Shown here: positions 36,506 through 45,103 of the stretch, one piece after another | Layout of the letters: each line of letters begins with the position of its first letter | Numbering within the stretch: position 1 is the first letter of the stretch | NCBI RefSeq assembly: GCF_001955535.1 | Contig: NZ_MPVN01000001.1 | Span: forward strand, 1,426,001-1,490,000 | DNA from: Paenibacillus sp. FSL H7-0326 | GTDB taxonomy: Bacteria; Bacillota; Bacilli; Paenibacillales; Paenibacillaceae | Direction: 5' to 3' | Length of the DNA: 64,000 nucleotides | The notes under the pieces: model-generated | The model's input: only the letters and a program-made list of their open reading frames with translations | What the model was told of the DNA's origin: nothing | Database searches by the model: none | Program-made: the position numbers and the translations under genes

Positions 36506-37594
36506 CTATTGCTCCCCCAATAATAATCGCAGCACTTCAAGAAACCGGCTATTGTCCTGCCGCCCCTTCACCGCAATCCGAACGGATTTGTCGCCCAGCC
36601 CTGTATACATGGCACAGTTTCGAATAAGAATACCCTGCTTTCCCATCGCCTCTTGCAGAGACTCGGCGTTCCAGCCGTCCGGTGTCTCCAGCAGCAAGTA
36701 ATTGGCCACACCCGGATAGACCTGAAAGCCAAGGGCAGGCAATTCGGACATTAGCCGGTTTCGCTCCTCTTTAATGCAAGCCTGGGTCTGCTCTTCGTAT
36801 GCGCTATTTTCCATAAGACAAGCCTCACCTGCGAGCAGAGCCAGTCCGTTTACACTCCAGGTTACCTGTTTTCTCGACATCGCCGATATTATATCAGGGT
36901 GGCCTATCGCGTACCCAAGACGAAGTCCCGGGATTGCATAAAATTTCGTCATGGAATGAATGACAATGACGTTCGGGTACGGCTCCAAGGAGTCCGTCAG
37001 TGTCTCACGCTCATGCTCGGGTATGAAATCGATAAAGGCTTCGTCAATTACAACCTTGACATCCCGGTCTCTAGCATAAACAGCAATCGCTTCCAGCTCG
37101 CTTCGGGCATATTGCACTCCGTTCGGATTGTTTGGCTGACCGATAAATAGCAGCTCTACCCTATCGAGAAGCTCCAAGATTGCTGACAGCTCGGCTCGAT
37201 AATTCAGCTCTTTATGTCCATATATGTATTCTATCCGGCTGCCGTACTGTGCTGCCAGCTGCCGATACTCCGAAAATCCCGGTTCAATGGTGCCTACTGC
37301 TGCAGGTGTAAATGCCTGAATAATAAGCGCCATACACTCCGCAGCCCCGTTGCCGATCAGAAGCTGGTCATCCGACAACTTCAGCTTGGCTGCAAGCTTG
37401 TGTTTAAGACTGCGGTGCCCCGGATCGGGATAGCGAAGGATGTGATGCATCCCTTCTGTGAGTGCTCGTGTGACCGCAGGAGGCGGGCCAAGCGGATTGA
37501 TATTGGCACTGTAGTCGAGGAAGTCCGCTGGTAACCGTCCGTATTTCACTGCTGCGGTCTCTACGTCACCGCCATGTCCATAAACCTCTATCAC
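36506..37594 (-). CDS. cobD: Threonine-phosphate decarboxylase
   Basis: About 362 residues, a PLP enzyme of aminotransferase class I/II that makes (R)-1-amino-2-propanol O-phosphate. The PLP lysine is in HSMTKFYAIPGLRLGYAIG. GNGAAECM and FIGQPNNPNG are typical of the fold. GTG 37594 is 7 nt after AAGGAAGG and gives a start IEVYGHGGDV typical of CobD. ATG 37618 has no ribosome site. It is the first gene of cobD-cbiZ-cbiB-cobC. No riboswitch is visible upstream, where tandem repeats lie. Confidence 0.9.
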   Translation of the reverse strand: MIEVYGHGGDVETAAVKYGRLPADFLDYSANINPLGPPPAVTRALTEGMHHILRYPDPGHRSLKHKLAAKLKLSDDQLLIGNGAAECMALIIQAFTPAAVGTIEPGFSEYRQLAAQYGSRIEYIYGHKELNYRAELSAILELLDRVELLFIGQPNNPNGVQYARSELEAIAVYARDRDVKVVIDEAFIDFIPEHERETLTDSLEPYPNVIVIHSMTKFYAIPGLRLGYAIGHPDIISAMSRKQVTWSVNGLALLAGEACLMENSAYEEQTQACIKEERNRLMSELPALGFQVYPGVANYLLLETPDGWNAESLQEAMGKQGILIRNCAMYTGLGDKSVRIAVKGRQDNSRFLEVLRLLLGEQ

Positions 37595-37667
37595 AGGTGT
37601 TCCTTCCTTTCTGCTCATGCTTGTTATCTGTAATCGTGCAAAATTTTACGAGTTATTTTTTGCATAT

Positions 37668-37893
37668 CGTATCCAATATAATGCAAATGTTCCGAGACCG
37701 TCCGCGTAACGTATCTAATATAATGCAAATGACCCGAGACCATGTCGGCGTATCGTATCAAATATAACGCAACCGTTACGCGTCATCTTTTCCAATTATA
37801 ATGGAAATGCTCCGAGTCATCTTTTACGCGTAACGTATCCAATTTAATGCAAAATATCCGCGACCATGTCCGCGTATCTTTTCCATTATGAAG
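37668..37893. repeat. Imperfect tandem repeat array, unit about 44 nt
   Basis: Units start near 37668, 37710, 37754, 37787, 37834 and 37878 (lengths 42, 44, 33, 47, 44, and a partial 16). Shared blocks are CGTATCCAATATAATGCAAATG, then CCGAGACC and GTCCGCGTA. Some units begin CTTTTCC in place of CGTATCC. It lies between divergent cobD and lplA. Confidence 0.7.
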
Positions 37894-37925
37894 CTACAAA
37901 AATCACCCGTCAACGGCAATTCCTT

Positions 37926-37954
37926 TTGTGTCGCACACCCAATTCGTTTACAAT
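37926..37954 (+). promoter_or_regulatory. Candidate lplA promoter
   Basis: TTGTGT (37926-37931), a 17-nt spacer and TACAAT (37949-37954). The -35 match is weak. The leader would be about 85 nt. Confidence 0.4.
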
Positions 37955-38045
37955 AGGGATGGAGTGTTTCAAGACACCAAGGCCTCAGGCTTACAGGCCT
38001 GTCCTTGCCTACATATTTGAACTACTTAAATTGGAGGAATAGACC

Positions 38046-39047
38046 ATGCTGTTTATTGACAACCAAGGGATTACAGACCCGCGCATTAATCTCGCCATCG
38101 AGGAATATGCCCTCAAGCATTTATCCCTGGATGAGAGCTACCTGTTGTTCTACATTAACGCGCCATCCATCATCATCGGCAAGCACCAGAACACCATTGA
38201 AGAAATTAATCAGGAATATGTGCAGGAGCATGGCGTACAGGTCGTCAGAAGACTGTCTGGCGGCGGTGCGGTGTACCACGACCTTGGCAACCTGAACTTC
38301 AGCTTCATCACCAAGGATGACGGCAACTCGTTCCACAACTTCCGCAAATTCACGCAGCCGGTGGTTGAGGCACTGCACAGCCTTGGCGTGAATGCAGAGC
38401 TTACAGGACGTAACGATCTTCAAGTCGGCGAGCAAAAAATATCCGGCAATGCACAGTTTGCCACTCGCGGCCGCATGTTCAGCCACGGTACCCTGATGTT
38501 TGACCTTAACTTGGAGAACGTTGCCGCTTCCCTCAAGGTCAATCCAGAGAAGTTCAAATCCAAGAGCACCAAGTCTGTTCGCAGCCGTGTAGCTAACATC
38601 AGCTCCCTGATGGATCGAGAGATGACCATTGTAGAATTCCGCGAGGAATTGCTTCGACATATTTTTGGCATGGAAGCAAATGAAGTTCCTGAGTACAAGC
38701 TGACCGAGCAGGACTGGGAGAAGATCCACGAAATTTCCAAGGAACGCTACCAGAACTGGGATTGGAACTATGGCTTGTCTCCCGAGAGCAATGTGAAGCA
38801 TTCCAAGAAGTTCCCGGTCGGCATTATCGATCTGCGTATGAATATTAAGGAAGGCCGTATCGAGGACATCAAGATCTACGGTGATTTCTTCGGGGTAGGC
38901 GATGTGGCTGATATCGAGAATCTGCTCCGCGGCAAGCGTTATGAAGAACAAGAAGTACGTGAAGCACTTAAGGATACAGATATTAAACATTACTTCGGCA
39001 ATCTGGAATTCGATGATTTCATTGGTCTGGTATTCCTGGAGGAGTAG
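38046..39047 (+). CDS. lplA: Lipoate-protein ligase
   Basis: 333 residues. It activates lipoate and attaches it to lipoyl domains such as E2 subunits or GcvH. The catalytic BPL/LplA fold shows VVRRLSGGGAVYHDLGNLNFS, TGRNDLQVGEQKISGNAQ and the lysine-containing SGNAQFATRGRMFSHGTLMFD. The C-terminal part (WDWNYGLSPESN) is the LplA accessory domain, so it is a full-length LplA/LplJ. The ATG follows TTGGAGGA. It is 51 nt before a HAD gene. Confidence 0.92.
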   Translation: MLFIDNQGITDPRINLAIEEYALKHLSLDESYLLFYINAPSIIIGKHQNTIEEINQEYVQEHGVQVVRRLSGGGAVYHDLGNLNFSFITKDDGNSFHNFRKFTQPVVEALHSLGVNAELTGRNDLQVGEQKISGNAQFATRGRMFSHGTLMFDLNLENVAASLKVNPEKFKSKSTKSVRSRVANISSLMDREMTIVEFREELLRHIFGMEANEVPEYKLTEQDWEKIHEISKERYQNWDWNYGLSPESNVKHSKKFPVGIIDLRMNIKEGRIEDIKIYGDFFGVGDVADIENLLRGKRYEEQEVREALKDTDIKHYFGNLEFDDFIGLVFLEE

Positions 39048-39098
39048 ACCTGCCTAACTGCCCCACTAAATATAGATATAACTGAGGAGAGAGAAGCC

Positions 39099-39899
39099 AT
39101 GACTTACAAGCTGATTGCCATCGATATCGATGACACACTCATTAATGACGAGAAGGAAGTTACGAATCCCACACAAAAAGCACTTGAGGCTGCGGTGGCC
39201 AAGGATGTCGTGGTTACACTCGCAACAGGACGCGCTTACGCTTCTGCACAAGCAATTGCCCGTCAGACTGGGCTTAATGTACCGATCATTACGTACCAGG
39301 GAGCTCTAATCAAGAATCTGATGGACGAAAAAGTACTGTATGAGCGCTATGTTCCAATGGAAGCTGCTCGTAAGCTCTATGAGTACTGCCTGGAGCACAA
39401 CCTGCACCTGCAGACTTATATTGACGACAAGCTGTATTCCCGTGAAGAGAATGAGAAGCTGGTTGATTACTGCAAACTGAACAAAACGCCGTACTACATT
39501 GAAGCTGATTTTATAAAAATGATTGAACAACCAGCACCTAAGCTGCTGATCATTGATGATCCTGATTATCTGGACAAAGTGGCTGTAGATCTGCGCGAGC
39601 TGCTCGGTCCTGAAGTGCATATTACCAAGTCCAAGCCGCATTTCCTTGAAATCATGCATCATGAAGGAACCAAGGGACATGCGCTGACTTTCCTCGCGGA
39701 TCATTTTAACGTTGATCTTAAGGATACCATTGCAGTAGGCGATTCCTGGAATGATCATGAGATGCTTGAAGCGGCGGGCCTTGGTGTAGCGATGGGGAAT
39801 GCCATTCCTGCGCTGAAAGAAATTGCGGGCTATGTTACGCTGAGCAACAATGAGGATGGCGTGAAGCATGTCATTGAGAAGTTCATTCTAGAGGCTTAG
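39099..39899 (+). CDS. Cof-type HAD-IIB phosphatase
   Basis: 266 residues. The DxD nucleophile motif is AIDIDDTL (8-14), motif II ATGRAYASAQ, and motif IV GDSWNDHEML near 210. A C2-type cap domain lies between. The family dephosphorylates sugar phosphates and cofactors with broad specificity, so the substrate cannot be named. The ATG follows GAGGAGAG. Probably in the lplA transcript. A long terminator follows. Confidence 0.88.
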   Translation: MTYKLIAIDIDDTLINDEKEVTNPTQKALEAAVAKDVVVTLATGRAYASAQAIARQTGLNVPIITYQGALIKNLMDEKVLYERYVPMEAARKLYEYCLEHNLHLQTYIDDKLYSREENEKLVDYCKLNKTPYYIEADFIKMIEQPAPKLLIIDDPDYLDKVAVDLRELLGPEVHITKSKPHFLEIMHHEGTKGHALTFLADHFNVDLKDTIAVGDSWNDHEMLEAAGLGVAMGNAIPALKEIAGYVTLSNNEDGVKHVIEKFILEA

Positions 39900-39918
39900 A
39901 TCCATATAGACAACAAAT

Positions 39919-39980
39919 AACCCGGCTGCTTACAAGCATAGTCCTGTACTATGCAGTAAGGCATCCGGGTATTTTATTTT
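39919..39980 (+). terminator. Terminator after the HAD gene
   Basis: ACCCGG...CCGGGT outer stem, CTTAC/GTAAG and GCATAGT/ACTATGC inner stems, then TATTTTATTTT. Convergent clpP could use the opposite side. Confidence 0.88.
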
Positions 39981-40004
39981 CCATACCTCACTCTATACAT
40001 TGGT

Positions 40005-40583
40005 TTATCTATTAATCACCTTATCCACCAAACCGTAGGCTACAGCTTCTTCTGCTGTCATAAAATGATCACGATCGGTATCCTTCTCAATGCGCTCGAT
40101 CGGCTGTCCTGTGGACTCGGCAAGAATCCGGTTAAGCAGCTCTCGATGCCTGAGGATTCGATCAGCTTGAATCCGAATGTCAGAGGCCTGACCTCGGCTG
40201 CCGCCATGCGGCTGGTGAATCATGATCTCGCTGTTCGGCAAAGCGAAGCGCTTCCCCTTGGTTCCAGCGGTTAGCAGCATTGCGCCAAAGCTTGCCGCCA
40301 TCCCTGTGCATATAGTCGATACATCAGGTTCAATAAATTTCATTGTGTCGTAGATAGAGAATCCTGCGGTTACGGAGCCCCCAGGGCTGTTAATATAGAG
40401 TTGTATGTCCTTCTTCGGATCTTCTGCTGTCAAGAATAGCAGCTGGGCCACGATCAAATTTGCCATTTGATCTTCAATCTCACCCGAGACCATAATAATC
40501 CGGTCCTTAAGGAGCCTGGAGTAAATATCGTAGCTGCGCTCCCCCCGGCTTGTTTGCTCCACTACATAAGGAATGGTTGGCAT
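40005..40583 (-). CDS. ClpP-family protease (likely second copy)
   Basis: 192 residues. The canonical triad is intact: Ser98 (GMAASFGA), His123 (MIHQPHGG) and Asp172 (DTDRDHF). In the main ClpP of Bacillus-type bacteria the Ser motif usually reads GMAASMGAF, so MAASFGAM suggests a paralogue. No ClpX, ClpC or ClpE is near. It lies 20 nt downstream of an ECF-like sigma factor gene on the same strand, with AAAGGAGAG before the ATG, so the two are likely one transcript. A second copy elsewhere is an inference. Confidence 0.9.
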   Translation of the reverse strand: MPTIPYVVEQTSRGERSYDIYSRLLKDRIIMVSGEIEDQMANLIVAQLLFLTAEDPKKDIQLYINSPGGSVTAGFSIYDTMKFIEPDVSTICTGMAASFGAMLLTAGTKGKRFALPNSEIMIHQPHGGSRGQASDIRIQADRILRHRELLNRILAESTGQPIERIEKDTDRDHFMTAEEAVAYGLVDKVINR

Positions 40584-40603
40584 TTACGCTTCTCTCCTTT
40601 TTT

Positions 40604-41410
40604 CTATGCCACCATCTCTATCCGTGAGATTAGCTGCAGGCTGTCACACCATGCAGTTGTAAGCTGAGGAGCTGTGCCGCTGTGCATCTTCAGCCCAAGT
40701 ACTTGACTCGTCACCATCACCACATCTGCTGCGCCGCCAAGTCCCAGCTGTATGATACCCTCCGTGTCACCTGCACGAAAAGCACCAAGGTAATCTCTTA
40801 GAAGCTCTGCATCCTCTTCCGACACGGGGTTCATCAAGACGCCAGGTTCATCCGCTTCTAGCTGTCGCTGTCTCTCTTCTGCGATGACCTCTCTTGCCCG
40901 GCGAAGTGCAGCCTTTACCGCTCCTTCCGTAGAATCGAGCAAATCAGCGGTCTCTCTCGCCTTATAGCTGAATAGCTCACAGAGAATGTATATTGTCCGC
41001 TGCCAGTCCGTCAGCTGTGTCAAGAGCACCTGAAAAGCCTCTTCTACAGCCAGGCCATCACCAAGCTCTTGATGAGAGCAGACATACTGCTCCTGTATCT
41101 CACCCAGCAGCTCTCTCCGCCTTGCTTCCTTACGCAAGCTATCAACCCATACATTATGCGCTGAACGGATCAGATAACCCTCCATCGAATAACCTTCACT
41201 TTTACTCAAATCCGCGGCATGCGGCAGTATTCTGACATAAACCTCCTGGCACAAATCCTCAGCATCCTCTTTTGATCCGGTTAGAGACAGGCAGTATTTA
41301 TACAGGGATAACATCATGCTTCTCGTTAATAACGAAGTTTGTAAATGGTCGTCACCATCTGCACACTTCAGATACATCCTGTAGGGTTCGGATCTGACAA
41401 AGGCCATCAT
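40604..41410 (-). CDS. ECF-like sigma-70 family factor with C-terminal extension
   Basis: 268 residues. Sigma region 2 is LSLYKYCLSLTGSKEDAEDLCQEVYVRIL (about 34-62). Region 4 is QRTIYILCELFSYKARETADLLDSTEGAVKAALRRARE (about 137-175). About 75 residues follow, with a helix and hydrophobic strands (LRDYLGAFRAGDTEGIIQLGLGGAADVVMV), comparable to the SnoaL-like tails of some ECF factors that act as a built-in regulator. No anti-sigma gene is adjacent. The ATG at 41410 follows AAAGGGGGG. The next gene is clpP-like after 20 nt. Confidence 0.85.
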   Translation of the reverse strand: MMAFVRSEPYRMYLKCADGDDHLQTSLLTRSMMLSLYKYCLSLTGSKEDAEDLCQEVYVRILPHAADLSKSEGYSMEGYLIRSAHNVWVDSLRKEARRRELLGEIQEQYVCSHQELGDGLAVEEAFQVLLTQLTDWQRTIYILCELFSYKARETADLLDSTEGAVKAALRRAREVIAEERQRQLEADEPGVLMNPVSEEDAELLRDYLGAFRAGDTEGIIQLGLGGAADVVMVTSQVLGLKMHSGTAPQLTTAWCDSLQLISRIEMVA

Positions 41411-41435
41411 TCGGGGCCCCCCTTTGTTTAGTCCT

Positions 41436-41449
41436 TATAAGTACTTATA
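41436..41449. promoter_or_regulatory. Perfect palindrome upstream of the sigma factor
   Basis: TATAAGTACTTATA, a perfect 14-nt palindrome, 26-39 nt upstream of the sigma factor start. It could be an operator or contain the -10 region. Role unknown. Confidence 0.4.
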
Positions 41450-41604
41450 CTGTGAAGACGTCTGAGACCGCCAGAAAGATACGCAAAAAACATATCTAAA
41501 AAAACAAAATACATGAATGCCTGTCGGTATATTAGGCTGCATGCGTAATCGTAGCATATTTGCATTCTAATACTTTATCAGATGTCTCTAATTGTCATTC
41601 GTAT

Positions 41605-42546
41605 TTATGTTGTCACACTGCTTCTGTCTGCTTCGTTTTTCCGCTGACTTCTAAGCTGGATCCACTCTGTTAATGTATGCCAATTCGCCATTATTAGGCC
41701 GCCAATGATGATCATCGACCCGATTGCCGTCAGTAGGGTTACATGCTCTCCATAAAATATCATTCCGACACCAAGGGCAATCATGGGAGAGATATAGAGC
41801 CAAGTCGAGGGAAACAGCGGTCCTGTCTTGGTCACCAGGAAATAAAACAGACTGTGTCCAATCATAGAGCCAAATATCGTCAAATAGAGAACAGAGCCCG
41901 CTGCCCCAGACGACAATAGCACATGCGGATCAGGCTGTTCTGTGATAAAGGATATGATCAGCAGCATAAGTCCGCCATACAGCATTTGAGCGGCGTTTAC
42001 GGCAAGGGACGAATATTCGCTCAGTTTGGACCTCGTTGCTCCGGAATATACAGAGCCTGATGCATAGAACACCTCACCAATCAGCACCGCGCAGGCACCT
42101 GCAAGCCACATTCCCCCCGCCTGTATCGTCAGTTCGGGAACCAGGATAAGAATAACGCCGACAAACGCCGTTAAACAGCCGAGTAAAGAGAGCGCTGAGG
42201 CTTTCTTCTTGAGAACCCATGTCTGAATTCCGATGATCATGATTGGTCCGGTAGCAGACAATACGGCAGCCACGCCTGAACTGATATATTGTTCTCCATA
42301 GTATAGCCCTGCAAAGGTCATAAAGGTTAAACAGCTGCCAATAATCATCACTTCTTTACGCAGCAGCAGCTTGATGCTTGTTTTTCGTCTCCATAGACAC
42401 CATATGAACAAGAGTGCGCCTGCGAGACAGAATCTCACCCCTGCCGCAAAAAACGGTGGGACCCCTGCATCATTTCCTATTTTGATCGCCAGAAAGGTCG
42501 TACCAAAAATTAAACACATGCTCATGTAAGCAATTAATAATCGCAT
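41605..42546 (-). CDS. DMT-superfamily (EamA) transporter
   Basis: 313 residues with ten hydrophobic segments in two homologous EamA halves. The first is FGTTFLAIKIGNDAGVPPFFAAGVRF; the second begins near LIGEVFYASGSVYSG, with STWLYISPMIALGVGMIFYGE. Such proteins export metabolites or amino acids. It is divergent from a MocR regulator, which fits the usual pairing of MocR proteins with EamA carriers. The substrate is unknown. Confidence 0.88.
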   Translation of the reverse strand: MRLLIAYMSMCLIFGTTFLAIKIGNDAGVPPFFAAGVRFCLAGALLFIWCLWRRKTSIKLLLRKEVMIIGSCLTFMTFAGLYYGEQYISSGVAAVLSATGPIMIIGIQTWVLKKKASALSLLGCLTAFVGVILILVPELTIQAGGMWLAGACAVLIGEVFYASGSVYSGATRSKLSEYSSLAVNAAQMLYGGLMLLIISFITEQPDPHVLLSSGAAGSVLYLTIFGSMIGHSLFYFLVTKTGPLFPSTWLYISPMIALGVGMIFYGEHVTLLTAIGSMIIIGGLIMANWHTLTEWIQLRSQRKNEADRSSVTT

Positions 42547-42590
42547 TCTACTCCAGCCTCCTCGTCTATTGCCACATTGTAATCGAAGTG

Positions 42591-42620
42591 GAATAGAACA
42601 GAAGGCACAGAATAGAACAG
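42591..42620 (+). promoter_or_regulatory. Candidate MocR operator: direct repeat
   Basis: GAATAGAACAG occurs at 42591-42601 and again at 42610-42620, a 19-nt period, about two helical turns. It lies between the divergent DMT and MocR genes. Direct repeats are the usual MocR target. Confidence 0.55.
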
Positions 42621-42677
42621 TTGATGGTCATAATATCGTACAATGGAAGAAAGGCATGAGTGGATGAGGTGGATAAG

Positions 42678-44228
42678 ATGAAAAATAAACGCTCGGAGTT
42701 TCTCACAAAGGAACCTTTATCACAGCAAGTATACGACTATGTTCATCTGAGAATTGAGCGGGGAGATTATGCTCCGAATGACCGGCTTCCTTCTGTGCGC
42801 TCGCTCGCAGAGCAGTTTGGCGTGCATCGACTGACCGTATTTAAGTCGTATCAGCAGCTCGTTAAGGAACAATTTATATATGCTAAAGATCGATCAGGTT
42901 ATTATGTGTGCCCGCGTCCTGCAGTGAAATTGACTTCACCACCGGATAAGGTGTTTACGAATGCTATAGATTCAGCAGATGTACTCCATTTACATCAGAA
43001 GAGGAATCAAGAACAGATACATACAGCTCAGCCCCTGCACTCAGCCGCAAGCCAGCTGACACAAGTGGACTCGCTGCCTTTTCTGTCACTGACCCGGCGG
43101 ACTCATGTGTTATCAGCGCTGCATCAGCAGGACGTGCAGTATCAGTTCTCCAAGGCCCTGATTGACCCCTCTCTGCTTCCCAATACGTATATGTCGGAGT
43201 ATGTCAAACAGGTGTTTGATATGTATCCCAAGCTGCTCGGCACCTATTCCACGGTTCAAGGGGACTTCCAGCTCCGTGAGGTCATGGCAGAGTACTTTAA
43301 CGCACGGCACCATATGTCCTTGTCACCAGAGGATATTCTCGTCACGTCCGGAGCCACGCAGGCCATTGATCTGGCAGCACGGATGCTGATTAAGCCAGGC
43401 GATGTCGTTCTCGTCGAGAGACCCACTTACAGTACGGCAATTGATATTTTTCGGCAGGCTGGTGCACGCATCGTCACTGTAGAGATGCGGCCAGACGGAT
43501 ATGATATGGAGCAGCTTGAGCATACCATTGTAGAATCACGCCCGCGGCTTATGTATGTGAACCCGACTTATCATAACCCGACGGGATATGTTCTCCCAGA
43601 GGAGAAGCGTAAACTGCTCATAGAGCTTGCTGAACAGTACCAGTTCATTATTGCAGAAGATGATACGACGTATGATATGTATTTTGCAGATGAGCCTCCT
43701 CCTCCGATCTACAGCTATGATACGGAAGGGGTCGTCATGTACATTCGCAGCTTCAGCAAGTATGTAGCCCCAGGTCTTCGCATTGCCTTCGTGTTATGCA
43801 AGCCATGGCTCATGAAGGAAGCGCTGACTCTCAAATCCCTGACAGACGGCGGTTCTCCGCTGCTCGGCCAGAAAATTTTTGAGCACTACTTCACTTCCTC
43901 CCGTATGCAGACCCATATGGAGAAGCTGCGAATTGCGCTTAGCTTGCGAAAAGAGAAGATGGAGCAAATGCTGACAGCGGCCGACTGGCAGTGGATCAGC
44001 CCGGAAGGGGGACTCGACCTGTGGGTTCAGCTTCCTGCTCATATGAATGCAATCGCCCTGCTTGAGAAGAGCCTTGAACAGTCAGTTGCCTTTGTCCCAG
44101 GTCCCTTCTGCGATCCACTTCCGCAAGGCTCAGAAGCTTATATCCGGCTCAGCTATTGTTATACGAGCGAGAAACAGATTGAAGAGGGAATGGAGCGACT
44201 GCTGATCGCATACGCGAATCTTCTCTAG
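42678..44228 (+). CDS. MocR-family regulator (GntR helix-turn-helix fused to aminotransferase)
   Basis: About 516 residues. The winged helix is at the start (EPLSQQVYDYVHLRIERGDYAP, LPSVRSLAEQFGVHRLTVFKSYQQL). After a Gln/Ser-rich linker (about 75-130) comes a class I aminotransferase fold with the PLP lysine in SFSKYVAPGLRIAF and DDTTYDMYF before it. PLP serves sensing, not catalysis, in most members. ATG 42678 is preferred (GAGGTGG, 7 nt); GTG 42660 is an alternative. Divergent DMT gene is the likely target. Confidence 0.88.
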   Translation: MKNKRSEFLTKEPLSQQVYDYVHLRIERGDYAPNDRLPSVRSLAEQFGVHRLTVFKSYQQLVKEQFIYAKDRSGYYVCPRPAVKLTSPPDKVFTNAIDSADVLHLHQKRNQEQIHTAQPLHSAASQLTQVDSLPFLSLTRRTHVLSALHQQDVQYQFSKALIDPSLLPNTYMSEYVKQVFDMYPKLLGTYSTVQGDFQLREVMAEYFNARHHMSLSPEDILVTSGATQAIDLAARMLIKPGDVVLVERPTYSTAIDIFRQAGARIVTVEMRPDGYDMEQLEHTIVESRPRLMYVNPTYHNPTGYVLPEEKRKLLIELAEQYQFIIAEDDTTYDMYFADEPPPPIYSYDTEGVVMYIRSFSKYVAPGLRIAFVLCKPWLMKEALTLKSLTDGGSPLLGQKIFEHYFTSSRMQTHMEKLRIALSLRKEKMEQMLTAADWQWISPEGGLDLWVQLPAHMNAIALLEKSLEQSVAFVPGPFCDPLPQGSEAYIRLSYCYTSEKQIEEGMERLLIAYANLL

Positions 44229-44279
44229 CAGCAGGGTTACTATACCGAATCGTAAGCGCGGTGGCTGGATCGAGCTTCT

Positions 44280-45059
44280 TCACGATAAAATATGTGTCAT
44301 TCCTGTCTCGGCAAGTGTGATGTCCGGCATAAGATCATACTTCTGCCGGAGATCCACATCATGAGACATATGAGTGAAGATGGTTTGCTTCGGTTTTATC
44401 TGCCGAAGCAGCTCCTGTGCTTCCAGCATGTCATATACAGAACGAGTATGGAACTCCGCCAGCTCATGATAAAAGCTTGTCCCGAGCACTAACAGATCCA
44501 GATGATAGAGCTGCTGCCTTTCCTGTTCATTCAGATTGATGGAATCCGAGCAATAAACCCAGCGGTAACCATCCTTCTCGAGGCGGTATGCGTAGGAATA
44601 ACCATTCTTTCCATGGTTGACCTTCCAGGTCCGGATCTGATAGCCGGCGAGCTCAACACCTGAATCGCAGGGCTGCATTTTGATATGCCGAGACAGCCAG
44701 GGAAACTGTGACTGGATCGTTTCAAGTACCTCCTGCGGGGCGTACATCTCCCCTTTTTCCCCGAGCCACCTGCAGGCATCTGCCCATTCAGGCAGTCCAC
44801 CGATATGATCAAAGTGAGGATGCGTAACCAGCATCGTTCGCAGCTGACGCTTGCCCAGCAGCTCCATCTGGTGCACGAAATCCGGACCACCGTCAATCAT
44901 GAACTCTCCATCTGATCCATGCACCAGCACTGAGGAACGGTATCTGCGGTTGATTCCCGTTGTCCTCGCCTCCATACATACCTCACAGTCACAGTATAGC
45001 CTTGGAACTCCCATCGCATCTCCTGTGCCCAGGAACGTTAGTTTATCTGGTATCGTCAT
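44280..45059 (-). CDS. MBL-fold metallo-hydrolase, PhnP-like
   Basis: 259 residues. The metal motif HPHFDHIGG is near 82-90, with further ligands in YCSDS and FTHMSHDVD. An N-terminal CDCEVC cluster resembles the extra zinc site of PhnP-type phosphodiesterases. In PhnP this family opens cyclic ribose phosphates. No phn genes are adjacent, so the substrate is open. The ATG follows AAAGGACATG. It is 44 nt downstream of a hypothetical gene. Confidence 0.85.
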   Translation of the reverse strand: MTIPDKLTFLGTGDAMGVPRLYCDCEVCMEARTTGINRRYRSSVLVHGSDGEFMIDGGPDFVHQMELLGKRQLRTMLVTHPHFDHIGGLPEWADACRWLGEKGEMYAPQEVLETIQSQFPWLSRHIKMQPCDSGVELAGYQIRTWKVNHGKNGYSYAYRLEKDGYRWVYCSDSINLNEQERQQLYHLDLLVLGTSFYHELAEFHTRSVYDMLEAQELLRQIKPKQTIFTHMSHDVDLRQKYDLMPDITLAETGMTHILS

Positions 45060-45103
45060 ATACTGTCATGTCCTTTCTGCCGATGCATAAGCTTTATCTC
45101 TTA

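Larger units (their letters stand above)
37619..38045. other. Non-coding region with repeats and the lplA promoter
   Basis: 427 nt without a gene. The left half holds the tandem repeats. The right half holds the lplA promoter and leader. The GGCCTCAGG..TTACAGGCCT segment near 37981-38000 is a minor inverted repeat. Confidence 0.5.

Noticed and set aside
37668..37893. Tandem repeats as a CRISPR array
   Set aside because: Units follow one another without unique spacers and vary in length; no cas gene is near.
38121..38990. Open frame opposite lplA
   Set aside because: Antisense to a complete lipoate ligase; no start site or motif.
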